Below are positions 11,706 through 22,259 of a DNA stretch of 64,000 bases, in pieces (within the stretch, counting starts at the first letter, position 1; each line of letters opens with the position of its first letter). The notes under the pieces were generated by a model that searched no databases, was not told the origin of the DNA, and was given only the letters and a program-made list of their open reading frames with translations. The translations under genes were made by a program, and so were the position numbers. Source of the stretch: Paralithodes platypus (lineage: Eukaryota; Arthropoda; Malacostraca; Decapoda; Lithodidae); assembly GCA_032716605.1 (NCBI GenBank), contig CM064545.1, forward strand, positions 7,032,463-7,096,462, read 5' to 3'.

Positions 11706-12005
11706 AGTTATTTTTCTTATTGTTTGGACTTTCTTCTAGCTGTTCTACCGTTTATCGGTTTATTACATTCTATACATGCCTACAATATTTATTATTATTT
11801 ATAATTTACGACTCCGTACCGCTTTTCACGTAACATTTCCTCAGTTTTTGTATGTAAATGTCTTCATATTGTTTTTACTACTCGTCCTTATTCTTGTCTG
11901 TCCATTGGTTTGCCTTACGATTGTTTCGTAATTATGATATTCCTTTGTCTTGTGCATTTCTCTTCTCCATCCAATCTCTTGAGTTTGCCTCCTGTCTATT
12001 AATTA
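11706..12005. other. No gene; left flank of the LTR element
   Basis: AT-rich and T-rich spacer. The five bases before the 5' LTR are AATTA; the bases after the 3' LTR read AATCA or ATCAT depending on the boundary, so no exact target duplication is visible. Confidence 0.4.
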
Positions 12006-13908
12006 TGTGACGCTTCTGCATAGTAGCCACGTGCGGGCATGCACGCGCGTCGGCTTGCCCAGCCATTTAGAAACCGGCTGGCGGCAGCCGGCCGGCCGGC
12101 TTTTCCTTTGTATATATCCTACGACAACGTAACTAATGTCTGGGATATTCTTATGTTGTTTCACAGCTTGTAGCTTCCCTTATTCTTAACCAACGCATCT
12201 TAGTATATTTTATTCTCGATAGTTGATTGTTTCATTATAATATATAAGATGTAAGTTTAGTGAGAGTGGGAGGAGACGAGCGGGAGAGAGAGACCGGCTG
12301 GGGGACGTTGCTTCGCGCGGAGAGTCTAGCTTGGGACGAGCCTGATATGCCACATGCATTTGTTCGCAACGTTAGGCTTAGTTTCGACTCACGCACGGGG
12401 TAGACGATTTTGACCCGGCAACTGTGTTGAGTTTTGCCAAGCCTGGGATGTATTCTGCATGCCTAGGGCGGGGTCCAGACAGATTCAAGACTCAGAGCTC
12501 ACCTCACTGTCGTACCCTTCTGACCCCCTTGATATCTATCCCTCTCAACCCCACTTAAAAACTTTCTCTCTTACTTTGTATACCTTCCTTCCACTACTTC
12601 ACCAATCTATTTAATTATCCCATCCCCTTGATAGACCTTATATCTATTATTGTATTAACGACGAGCTCTCAGATAACTAGATAGGATTTTGGGCCTTATG
12701 CAGAGACGTAATTGTTAATGAGACCTAGGAAGCTTTTTTGTTGTCTCATATTTGGTGGTTTCATGCTTGCTAGTGTGTTCTTGTGTCAGGTTAGCAGGGG
12801 CTAGACCGGAGGGGAGGCTTTTTGCGATCCTTTAAGTAAAGTCTGCTGGTGCGAGTCCTGTGGACCCGCACGACTTTACTAGGATACCCGTGGGAGTCTG
12901 GGGGCATTTTCTTGTCTGTGTCCCTGTGTGTCTAGTGTTGTGTTGTGTGAGGGCCCTTGCCTAGTCCACTCAGCACTGCGCTAGCACGTCTTGCTTTTGT
13001 TTTAGGGTCGCCAGGAGAGACTCAGATACTTGCGATCTGAGTCTCTCAAGAGAGCACCCTTTCAATTAGAGTAATTTGGCGCACAGACTTGGGAACGTCC
13101 CTAGGCTAGAGCAGGTGGCTCAGCCCGGGTATCCGAAGCCTATATCCTTCCAGCTAGACCTCTGCCTCCTGGCAGATTAACAGCTAGGGGTTTATTATTT
13201 CTGTATGCTTGTTATTGTGCCACAGTTTACCGTTTTTGTGAGCATTGTGAGTCAGGGTGTGGCTTAGAGACTCTGTCCGAGCAGGCTTGCCTGACTAAGA
13301 GTGAGAAGCACACCTGTATGTGGTTATGTTGCGAGTTGCTGCCTTTATTTAATTATACCTATGCCATTATACACTGTAGGTCCTATCACTAGTATTTATT
13401 CCTGCTTATGAGTTAAGAGTTCTCTAAATCCGTAACGTACTTTCTTTGCTAAGCATCAGATCCTACAGTAGCCGCATGCAGTTTAGAACCCCGCATCTTG
13501 TCTACCGGTACGATGTTTTGAGGACTGTTTGCTTTCACCGTCTGTCTTTCACGCAGGGGTGATTAGTTGTATTAATTAACGTAACGTTAAATGTACTTTC
13601 TTCTAGTTTGTTATTAAATTGTTTCTGCAATTTAATTCCGTTATCTATCTTTTCCTTGAAGCTTTAAGTCAACTTAATTGTGTGATCTTTTATATAGCCT
13701 GCTTGACTATCAGCAGTCTATAGTGCGTGGACCCTGTTTCCGAGTCATAGGATACCTTGTTGTCCAGGCAGGACTCTTGACGGTTTAGGGTGGTTTGTTG
13801 CCTGGGTTTATAGATAAGGGTTGGATCTAGCGTTTTCCGTTGTTGCTTGTTGCCGCATACCTAGTCCAATAGAAAGAGCCCAGTGTTTATATATCCCAGG
13901 ACGTAACA
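12006..13908 (+). repeat. 5' LTR of the GMR1-like element
   Basis: The LTR starts TGTGACGCTTCTGC and ends GACGTAACA, giving a TG...CA boundary over 1903 bp. A TATA-like TATATAAG near 12243 is shared with the 3' LTR near 20391. GC-rich CCGGCCGGCCGGC lies near 12093. It aligns to 20153-22259 with rare substitutions, a 13-bp indel near 13130 and a ~9-bp indel near 12511. Confidence 0.93.
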
Positions 13909-13910
13909 AA

Positions 13911-13928
13911 TGGCGACCTTGCATAGGA
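13911..13928 (+). other. Primer-binding site of the LTR element
   Basis: TGGCGACCTTGCATAGG begins two bases after the 5' LTR. A leading TGG complements the CCA end of a tRNA. I cannot name the tRNA with confidence. Confidence 0.6.
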
Positions 13929-14123
13929 TTTACTGAACAGAGGAATATAGTGGTTATTTGTTTTGAGATTCCTTATGATTAAAGGAATACAGTGGACATC
14001 GATTTTTTTTTTTGGAGCAACCAGTATAACACATTAAAGACTTTAAATAACATTAGTATATACATACTTGCATAGGAGATAAGGCACATTCTATAACCGT
14101 GATAATTACTGCAGTATACAAAC

Positions 14124-15699
14124 ATGTCTAATACATCAGAACACAGTGATGGGTCAGGTCACGATACGGGCTCGGAGGGAGAAAGACCTGTGGAGTGGCT
14201 AGTCGATAGCGAGGAGGGTGCTAGAAGATTTTTAGAGGTGCCCCTTACCGCTGCCAGGGTGTTGAAGCTGAATAAGTATGGCTTAAAGTGTGTGGCAGGT
14301 CTTCAGGGTCACCAGGGTTTAAGTGGCATGAGAAAAGATCAGCTGAGGACTTTGATATTGGGTTTAGAAGGGAGAGACCTGGGTGGAGAGGCGACTGGGG
14401 GCCCCGGTCCCCAGCCCCCCCTCCACTCTACCCCCGTATCAAACGTCAGGGTGCCTGAATTTAGTACATACCCCCAAGTTGATGGTCAATGGCAGCGTGG
14501 AATTCAATCACAGGGACCCTCTCCATTAAATGCACCTTCCCCTCCTCAAGGGTTGACTCCAGATTTGTTGTTTCGGCTTGAGATGGCCTAGGTTGAGGCT
14601 ACCGAAAGACAAGCTAGAGCTCAGGTTGAGGCTGCCGAGAGACAGGCTAGTGTGCAGGCTGAGGTTGCTAGAGCTCAGGCTGAGGCCGCAGAGAGAACAG
14701 CTATACGAGAGGCTGAACTGCAGGCAGAGTCTACTAGGTATCGGGCTGACAGGGAGCTGGAGAGATCTCGAGTGGAGGTAACAGGGCGAAATATTGGGGG
14801 AGGTAACAGACATCGGGACCAATCATTGTCGCACCTGCTTAAACTAGTTCCTGTGTTCGATGAATCATGTGTAACTGAGTTTTTTATGCGATTTGAGAAG
14901 AAGTGTCATGAACACCAGTGGCCTCAGGAAAAGTGGGCAGCATTAGTTTCATCAAGACTCCTAGGAAAGGGGCTAAAAGCGTATGATGCACTACCTTTAG
15001 AGTCCTGTGTAGTTTATGATGAGCTAAAGAAGGCTGTGCTACGGGCCTATGAGTTACAACCAGAAACTTACCGCTTGAAGTTTCGGGGTGTTACTAAGGG
15101 CAAGGATAGTACCTTCCTAGAACACGCCCGGGACTTGTCTGATGCACTACGACATTGGCTGCGTTCTGAGAGGGCAGCTACTTTTGAGGAGTTGAGTGAG
15201 CTGGTTCTCTTGGAGCAGTTCTTTAAGTGCACAGGTGGGGACTTAACATTAAATATAAAGGAAAAAAATCCTAGAACTCTCCAGGAGGCAGCAGAAATGG
15301 CTGACCTCCGACTGTCATTAATTCGAGGGTGCGAGGCAGCTAGGAGTGAGTCGGGTGCAAAGGATCGTACCCCTCCCCCTCCCAAGATTTTTGATACACA
15401 TAAATACACAAAACCATGTAGCACTGACAATAAAACTGAACATAAACCAAATACCGTCCCGTATAAGAAGTCTAATGGTACCTCCCACTCCCAAGGGAAA
15501 CCAAAGAGTAAAGAGTGCTTTGCATGTCACAAGGAGGGTCACTTTGCAAATGCTTGTCCGAACAAGCCACCAAACAATGTTGTGTCATTGGCCCGCAGCA
15601 TAGGGGTGTCGCCTATATCTTCTGAGTTTGCCAAGGGTAGTTCGTCAGAGGTTGGGACACAGCCTGTGTTCAAGAGTCCGGAAGGCTCGAACCCTGTCC
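14124..15699 (+). pseudogene. Gag of the GMR1-like element (one in-frame TAG)
   Basis: The frame opens at ATG 14124 and encodes the structural Gag. TAG at 14589-14591 interrupts it, but the same frame continues afterwards. The stop falls in a repetitive Ala/Glu/Gln/Arg coiled-coil stretch where neighbouring repeats have CAG (Gln), so a C-to-T change is the likely cause. A SCAN-like helical region follows at about 14820-15330 (FEKKCHEHQWPQEKW, then YRLKFRG and LVLLEQF). A CCHC zinc knuckle, CFACHKEGHFANAC, is at about 15516-15557. Gag binds the element RNA and forms particles. Programmed read-through is an alternative to mutation that sequence alone cannot exclude. Confidence 0.85.
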
Positions 15700-17690
15700 G
15701 CGACGTCTTTGGGGGTCATAGAGGGCATGGTTTTGTGAGGTGGGCTGGCGAAAGGCGAGGAGTTAAGCTATTGTGTGATACTGGGGCTTCTCAGACCTTG
15801 TTAAGGAACTTTACTGGTAGACCGATTAACGCTGCTCGGGTGGTGGTAGTTCAGGGGATCAATGCTACGATGTCCTATCCGCTGGTGCGGATGGAGCTGG
15901 AGGTGGATGGTGTGGCGAAGGAGCTGGATGTCGGAATTGTAGAGAATTTGCCTGTTGGGGGCGTCGACCTCCTCCTCGGCAACGACTTTGCGGTGCCTGC
16001 TTCTAAGGTTTCACCCTTGGTCGTTGCCGAGAAGGCGGCCGACGTTAGTAGGGAGGAACAGGAGTGGGTTGAGAAGTGTAGCGTACAAACTATGGCGTGT
16101 GTTGTGACGCGTTCTCAGACATCCGGAGCCTTGCAGCCACCACCTCAGTCTATCAAACCGCGGAGGAAAGGTCACAATAAAACGGGAAGTGTTGGTCAAT
16201 TGGAGAGTTTTGAGCCGGCAGTGTTTCTTGGTGACTCATTATTGGCACCTATGTTAGAGTCTGGAGAGGCCCCGGGGCCTGTCACCGCTAGTGCAGGTGC
16301 AGGGCAAGAAGAGACTCTGCGACAGCATCGTTATGCGCAGCGTGTGGAAAGGATGGCTCAGCGGGACATTGGAGGTGGAAATAAATTATTTAAGATGAAC
16401 TTGGATAATCTCGCACCTGCTGATATATGTTCCTTGCAGCTGCAAGATCCTGAAGTCAGGGTGAATGGTAATGGTGCTATCGAACTGGAGAGCGATGGGG
16501 ATGCGCAGCCTGGTGATTTTTTCTTGTCCGAGGGGATCTTGTATCGGAGACATCAGGATCCCAAGAAAAAGTGGGATGGCGGGTCAGGATTAGTGGACCA
16601 GTTAGTAGTACCGAGGGTGTGCTGTGAGAGCTTATTGAGATTAGCTCATGATGTGCCTTTGGCAGGGCACCTGGGGGCACGTAAGACGGAGGCAGCTCTG
16701 AGCAAGCTTTTCTGGTGGCCTGGGATAAAGGCGAGTGTCGTGTCATGGGTGTCACAGTGTCAAGTTGGTGGGAAACCCAATCAGGTCATCCCGAGAGCCC
16801 CGTTACAACCCATCCCTGTCATTGGGCCGCCCTTCAGCAAAGTAGTTATCGATATGGTTGGCCCATTGCCCCCCACTAGTGCCGGCAATACATTTTTACT
16901 AACTGTAATAGATGTAGCAACACGGTATCCAGATGCTTACCCCATGCGTATCGGGATGGCTAAGACTGTTGTCAAAAACCTGCTTGTCTATTTCTCTCGT
17001 TATGGCTACCCTCAGGAGATCCAGTCTGATCAGGGATCCAATTTTACTTCTGCTCTGTTTAAGCAGACCATGCAGCAACATGGGATAGTGTCTGTGGTGT
17101 CATCTGCCTACCATCCTGAGAGTCAGGGAGTTTTGGAAAGGTGGCACTCGACTCTCAAGAGTATGTTGCGGTGTTATTGCATGGAAAATGGGAAGGACTG
17201 GGATCTAGGTCTCCCATACGTTTTATTTGCTGCGAGAGAAGTACCTGGGGAGAGCTTGGGATTTAGCCCGAACGAGTTGGTTTTTGGACACAGGGTCAGG
17301 GGGCCCCTCCACATAGTCAAGGAGATCTGGGAGGGAGTCACAAAGCCATGCTCGCTTCTAAAGTATGTAGTTGAAAGCCGTGAGATAATGCTAAAGAGCT
17401 TGGAGGTAGCAGGTCGGAACCTTAAGAGTTCACAAGCTCAGATGAAGGACAGATACGACCAGAAGGTGAAGCTGAGGGAGTTTGAAGTAGATCAGGAGGT
17501 ACTGATACTACTGCCTCTGGTGGGACACCCCTTGTCTGCCAAGTATTCTGGTCCGTATCGGGTTGTAAGGAAGGTTTCTGATCTCGACTATTTAGTAGCT
17601 ACTCCTGATCGTAAGAAAAAGAACCAACTCTGCCATGTAAATCTGATGAAAGAGTATGTGAGGCGCCCCTCCGAGCCTCTCACCGTCCCG
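15700..17690 (+). CDS. Protease and integrase of the GMR1-like element
   Basis: This part of pol is open. The aspartic protease has the active-site LLCDTGAS at about 15769-15792 and a LLLGNDF block near 15971, as in retroviral-type proteases. The integrase has an N-terminal zinc region (LAHDVPLAGHLGARKT near 16640-16690), but only one Cys of the usual CxxC pair is visible at SQCQVGGK near 16755-16780. The catalytic core has Asp (16851-16853), Asp (17028-17030) and Glu (17136-17138) with exactly 35 residues between the last two, the D,D35E signature. A GPY/F-type C-terminal module (KYSGPYRVV near 17540) follows. Integrase lies upstream of RT, the reverse of the common Gypsy order. No chromodomain was seen. 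Confidence 0.9.
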
Positions 17691-17769
17691 GTGTTGATCT
17701 GCAGCGATCGTGGTGGAGAAGGAGGAAGGGACAGTCAAGCTGCGGGGGAGGATAATTGGGATTGTCATG

Positions 17770-19400
17770 TTTCCGCGGATCAGTGGGCGGGGAATTCTAG
17801 ACAAGTGGCTCACGAGTTGATATTGCACCTGCCTGAGCAACAGCGTGTAGCTGTGCAGCACATGTTTGATTCAAACCCAGCTGTTTTCGCGGAGCATCCT
17901 GGCCTCACTACTCAAGCGGTGCACGATGTCGATGTTGGGGACCACCCGCCCTTTAAATCAGTGCCATACCGTGTTCCCCCTATTAAATTACCAGCACTTA
18001 GGGAAGAGCTGGATTATATGCTGAAACGTGGGCTGATTTCTGAGGGTGCAGTAAGGTGGACTTCCCCAGTCACACTGCAGCCCAAACCAGATGGCAAGGT
18101 GCGGTTTTGTATAGATTTCCGCAGGTTGAATGGTTTAACCCCCACAAATGCCTACCCTCTCCCTCGCGTGGACGACAGTGTGGATAAGATAGGAAAAGCC
18201 AAGTTCCTCACTAAGATAGACCTTGTTAACCTCTGAAGTGCGCATGGGGGTAATTGGAAACGTCCCCCTGTGCTGACGTATTTGAGGTGTTTCCGTCACT
18301 AAAATATTCATTGTGCCATTAATAGCATTAATACTTATCCATATGCGCCTATTATGGGTTGATTATAAAGGTATTAACCTGAAACAACAATAAAACGAGT
18401 GAAAACAGCGTTTGGATGGTCAAAATCGGAGATATAGCCCGCGAGTTGTATAATGTATGGGTGAGGCAATCTGCTTTCCCGCCAATTTCCCCCAAGGCCA
18501 CTGAGACACAGTCGATCGATACTCTCTCTCTCTCTTGCACTCGCTTGCTATCAGTGATGACCACACCCTCCAATCGGATTTCTAATGTTAGCACGAAAAT
18601 ATACCTCAGAATAAGGGAATAACAGGGAAAATAGGTGATAACTGAAGGAGAGGAGGAAAGTGGGGAAGGAGGGGAGGTAGAGGACTGAGATTTTGCATGG
18701 CCCAGGGGCCAAAAAAAAAAAATAAAACAAAAATATATAATTTTTTTTTTTTCGATGTCAAAAGTTGATTTTTTTTTCTCTGACTCTTAAGAGTCTCCCC
18801 GCAGTGCGCCGGGGGAACTCTTAAGAGTCTCCCGGCAGCTCCCGGGTTAAGGGTTATTGGCAAGTGCCCTTGTCTGAGCGAGCGCGAGAGGTGTGTGGGT
18901 TTGTGGTGAACGGTGCCACATATCGTTGCCATGTTATGCCATACGGGCTGAAAAATGCCCCTGCAACGTTTCAGAAATTAATGAACGACATTGTAGCCGA
19001 CATTCCCAACTGTACGGTGTACCTAGATGATGTCATAATATACGACGATGATTTTAACAGTCACTGTGCTCACATCGGACAGCTTTTTAATAAACTGAAT
19101 GAAGCAGGTTTGGTGGTAAACCTGGGTAAGTGCGATTTTGTCAAAGCCACAGTTTTGTACCTGGGGTTCGAGGTGGGGATGGGTCAGGTGTGCCCTCCAC
19201 AGACGAAGATTAAAGCCATCGATCAGTTTCCCCAGCCTACGACTAAGAAACAAATCATGCGGTTTCTAGGTATGATAGGCTATTATCGTCGCTTCATCAA
19301 AGGCTATTCGACTGTACTTGCACATTTAACTGACTTATTATCTAAGGACAAGAAGTTCCGGTGGTCTCCTGAGTGTGCAGAGGCGTTTTCCTTGGTTTGT
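17770..19400 (+). pseudogene. Reverse transcriptase of the GMR1-like element, split by a MITE
   Basis: RT begins after the integrase with typical Gypsy blocks: FKSVPYRVPP near 17950, then SPVTLQPKPDGKVRFCIDFR near 18065-18122. At 18225 the frame runs into a TTAA-flanked MITE (18226-18850) and stops. From 18849 RT resumes in the same register: MPYGLKNAPATFQKLMND near 18935-18990, catalytic YLDD at 19020-19031, and the thumb region to about 19390. The net insert is 621 bp, a multiple of three, so the downstream frame is unchanged, but the MITE brings stops. A further frameshift at about 19395-19403 separates RT from RNase H. Confidence 0.92.
18226..18850. mobile_element. TTAA-flanked MITE, family B, copy 2 (inside Gypsy RT)
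   Basis: The insert is 625 bp between TTAA at 18226-18229 and 18847-18850. The host reading frame aligns perfectly across the site if the insert and one TTAA are removed, so insertion was exact. It is homologous to 3774-4397. The 3' end carries two ~30-35-bp direct repeats, each starting with a palindrome (GACTCTTAAGAGTC at 18782-18795; ACTCTTAAGAGT at 18817-18828). Runs of A and T lie near 18711-18777. The inverted termini are short (about TTAACC). No transposase frame. Confidence 0.92.
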
Positions 19401-19828
19401 TATGTACCCACCCCATACTCAGGGCCCCGGACTTCAGCAGACCTTTTCAGCTGGCGACTGATGCCAGTGGCGTAGGGGCTGGGGCTGTCTTGTTACAGAC
19501 AGATGATGAAGGTATCGAACATCCAGTGAGTTTTTACAGTGAAAAATTCAATAGTACACAAAGGAATTACTCTGTAATTGAAAAAGAACTCCTGGCGATA
19601 GTTCTGGCGCTCAGGCACTTCGATGTATATGTTCCTGCTTTCGGACCAGTCGTAGTGGTTTATACCGATCATCACCCTCTGAAATTCTTGAATCAGATTC
19701 ATAACCGGAATATGAGGCTGACCAGGTGGTCACTCATGCTTCAGGAGTATAATCTGGACATACGCCATATTTCCGGTTCTGATAACGTGATAGCGGATTG
19801 TCTATCAAGGGTGGATGATGTTGGTTAG
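19373..19828 (+). pseudogene. RNase H of the GMR1-like element (frameshifted from RT)
   Basis: RNase H degrades the RNA strand of the hybrid during reverse transcription. The frame is +2 relative to RT. The recognisable part starts near 19403 and includes LATDASGVGAGAVL (first catalytic Asp near 19460), EKELLAIVLALRHF, YTDHHPLKFL and ISGSDNVIADCLSR, and it ends at a TAG near 19826. Domain content is complete. The upstream frame ends at 19475 in unrelated residues, so an indel between about 19395 and 19403 broke the polyprotein. Confidence 0.9.
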
Positions 19829-20152
19829 ACTGCCACAGGATTGAGGGTTGAGTGTGGAGGAAAATAGGCTGTCACTGTACTTCAGCCGAAAAAAACAAAT
19901 TAAAAAAGCAAAAACCTTATAAAAACTCTTTATTTTTTATAACGTGTAGAATTTTGTATAAGATGTTGTAGCAGTATCTAAGTTGAATGTTTTCGCTTAT
20001 TGTCGCTAAGTTAGTTGAACTTGCTCGGTGGAGCGCAACAGTCTTTATTTTTTTTATATATAGTGCCTTGTGTCGCAACAGTGTGTGGTACTATGAGAAG
20101 CTTTCTGTTAGATATGAAGAACTTAGTCAAGGGTCTTATATCTTGGGGGAGG
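19829..20152 (+). other. 3' untranslated region and polypurine tract of the LTR element
   Basis: This is non-coding, AT-rich sequence after the RNase H stop. It ends in TTGGGGGAGG at about 20144-20153, the likely polypurine tract priming plus-strand synthesis directly before the 3' LTR. Confidence 0.7.
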
Positions 20153-22259
20153 TGTGACGCTTCTGCATAGTAGCCACGTGCGGGCATGCGCGCGTGTCGG
20201 CTGCCCAGCCGTTTAGAAACCGGTTGGTGGCAGCCGGCCGGCCGGCTTTTCCTTAGTATATATACTACGACAATGTAACTAATGTCTGGGATATTCTTAT
20301 GTTGTTTCACAGCTTGTAGCTGCCCTTATTCTTAACCAACGCATCTTAGTATATTTTACTCTCGATAGTTGATTGTTTCATTGTAATATATAAGATGTAA
20401 GTTTAGTGAGAGTGGGAGGAGACGAGCGGGAGAGAGAGACCGGCTGGGGGACGTTGCTTCGTGCGGAGAGTCTAGCTTGGGACGAGCCTGATATGCCACA
20501 TGCATTTGTTCGCAACGTTAGGCTTAGTTTCGACTCACGCACGGGGTAGACGATTTTGACCCGGCAACTGTGTTGAGTGTTGCCAAGCCTGGGATGTATT
20601 CTGCATGCCTAGGGTGGGGTCCAGACAGATTCAAGACTCAGAGCTCACCTAACTGTCATACCCCCTTGATATCTATCCCTCTCAACCCCACTTAGAAACT
20701 TTCTCTCTTACTTTGTATACCTTCCTTCCACTACTTCACCAATCTATTTAATTATCCCATCCCCTTGATAGACCTTATATCTATTATTGTATTAACGACG
20801 AGCTCTCAGATAACTAGATAGGATTTTGGGCCTTATGCAGAGACGTAATTGTTAATGAGACCTAGGAAGCTTTTTTGTTGTCTCATATTTGGTGGTTTCA
20901 TGCTTGCTAGTGTGTTCTTGTGTCAGGTTAGCAGGGGCTAGACCGGAGGGGAGGCTTTTTGCGATCCTTTAAGTAAAGTCTGCTGGTGCGAGTCCTGTGG
21001 ACCCGCACGACTTTACTAGGATACCCGTGGGAGTCTGGGGGCATTTTCTTGTCTGTGTCCCTGTGTGTCTAGTGTTGTGTTGTGTGAGGGCCCTTGCCTA
21101 GTCCACTCAGCACTGCGCTAGCACGTCTTGCTTTTGTTTTAGGGTCGCCAGGAGAGAGTCAGATACTTGCGATCTGAGTCTCTCAAGAGAGCACCCTTTC
21201 AATTAGAGTAATTTGGCGCACAGACTTGGGAACGTCCCTAGGCTAGAGCAGGTGGCTCAGCCCGGGTATCCTTCCAGCTAGACCTCTGCCACCTGGCAGA
21301 TTAACAGCTAGGGGTTTATTATTTCTGTATGCTTGTTATTGTGCCACAGTTTACCGTTTTTGTGAGCATTGTGAGTCAGGGTGTGGCTTAGAGACTCTGT
21401 CCGAGCAGGCTTGCCTGACTAAGAGTGAGAAGCACACCTGTATGTGGTTATGTTGCGAGTTGCTGCCTTTATTTAATTATACCTATGCCATTATACACTG
21501 TAGGTCCTATCACTAGTATTTATTCCTGCTTATGAGTTGAGAGTTCTCTAAATCCGTAACGTACTTTCTTTGCTAAGCATCAGATCCTACAGTAGCCGCA
21601 TGCAGTTTAGAACCCCGCATCTTGTCTACCGGTACGATGTTTTGAGGACTGTTTGCTTTCACCTTCTTTCACGCAGGGGTGATTAGTTGTATTAATTAAC
21701 CCTCTCACGACCATAGGATGCAGAGGTTGCCAGATTAGCAATAAGAAATAGATTACTCTCACTGTTATAATTACCTCTCCAAAATTAGTTTTCTGCCCAC
21801 AGCTAACTCAAAGACAACTGCAGAGGTTGAAGTAAACAAACTAAAGGTTTATAGATACCCCTGACGGTAACAAAGGATTTAAAGTATCCATAATAGGCTC
21901 AAAAATCGCGTCAGGATGTGAGAGGGTTAACGTAACGTTAAATGTACTTTCTTCTAGTTTGTTATTAAATTGTTTCTGCAATTTAATTCCGTTATCTATC
22001 TTTTCCTTGAAGCTTTAAGTCAACTTAATTGTGTGATATTTGATATAGCCTGCTTGACTATCAGCAGTCTATAGTGCGTGCACCCTGTAACCGAGACATA
22101 GGATACCATGTTGTCCAGGCAGGACTCTTGACGGTTTAGGGTGGTTTGTTGCCTGGGTTTATAGATAATGGTTGGATCTAGCGTTTTCCGTTGTTGCTTG
22201 TTGCCGCATACCTAGTCCAATAGAAAGAGCTCAGTGTGTATATGTCCCAGGACGTAACA
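20153..22259 (+). repeat. 3' LTR of the GMR1-like element, with a MITE inside
   Basis: It begins TGTGACGCTTCTGC and ends GACGTAACA. The length is 2107 bp because a 235-bp TTAA-flanked MITE (21696-21930) is inserted; without it the LTR is about 1.88 kb. Differences from the 5' LTR include small deletions near 20657 and 21271 and scattered substitutions. Confidence 0.93.
21696..21930. mobile_element. Short TTAA-flanked MITE, family C
   Basis: The insert is 235 bp between TTAA at 21696-21699 and 21927-21930. The terminal repeats are TTAACCCTCTCAC at the left and GTGAGAGGGTTAA at the right, a perfect 13-bp inverted pair including the target. The 5' LTR has the uninterrupted site near 13573-13580, which proves the insertion. 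It is non-coding. Confidence 0.93.

Larger units (their letters stand above)
12006..22259 (+). mobile_element. GMR1-like Gypsy LTR retrotransposon (PR-IN-RT-RH order)
   Basis: The element is 10.25 kb with ~1.9 kb LTRs (12006-13908 and 20153-22259), a TGG-starting primer-binding site at 13911 and a purine tract before the 3' LTR. Gag-pol lies on the plus strand in one frame, with a SCAN-like Gag, CCHC knuckle, aspartic protease, integrase, then reverse transcriptase and RNase H. Integrase ahead of RT is the Copia arrangement, but every domain sequence is Gypsy/Ty3-like. That combination defines the GMR1 group of Gypsy elements. It carries one in-frame stop, one frameshift and two MITE insertions, so it is not autonomous. 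The LTRs are close to identical apart from small indels, which suggests fairly recent insertion. No envelope frame is present. Confidence 0.9.

Noticed and set aside
12006..22259. Endogenous retrovirus
   Set aside because: There is no envelope frame between RNase H and the 3' LTR; the space is non-coding.
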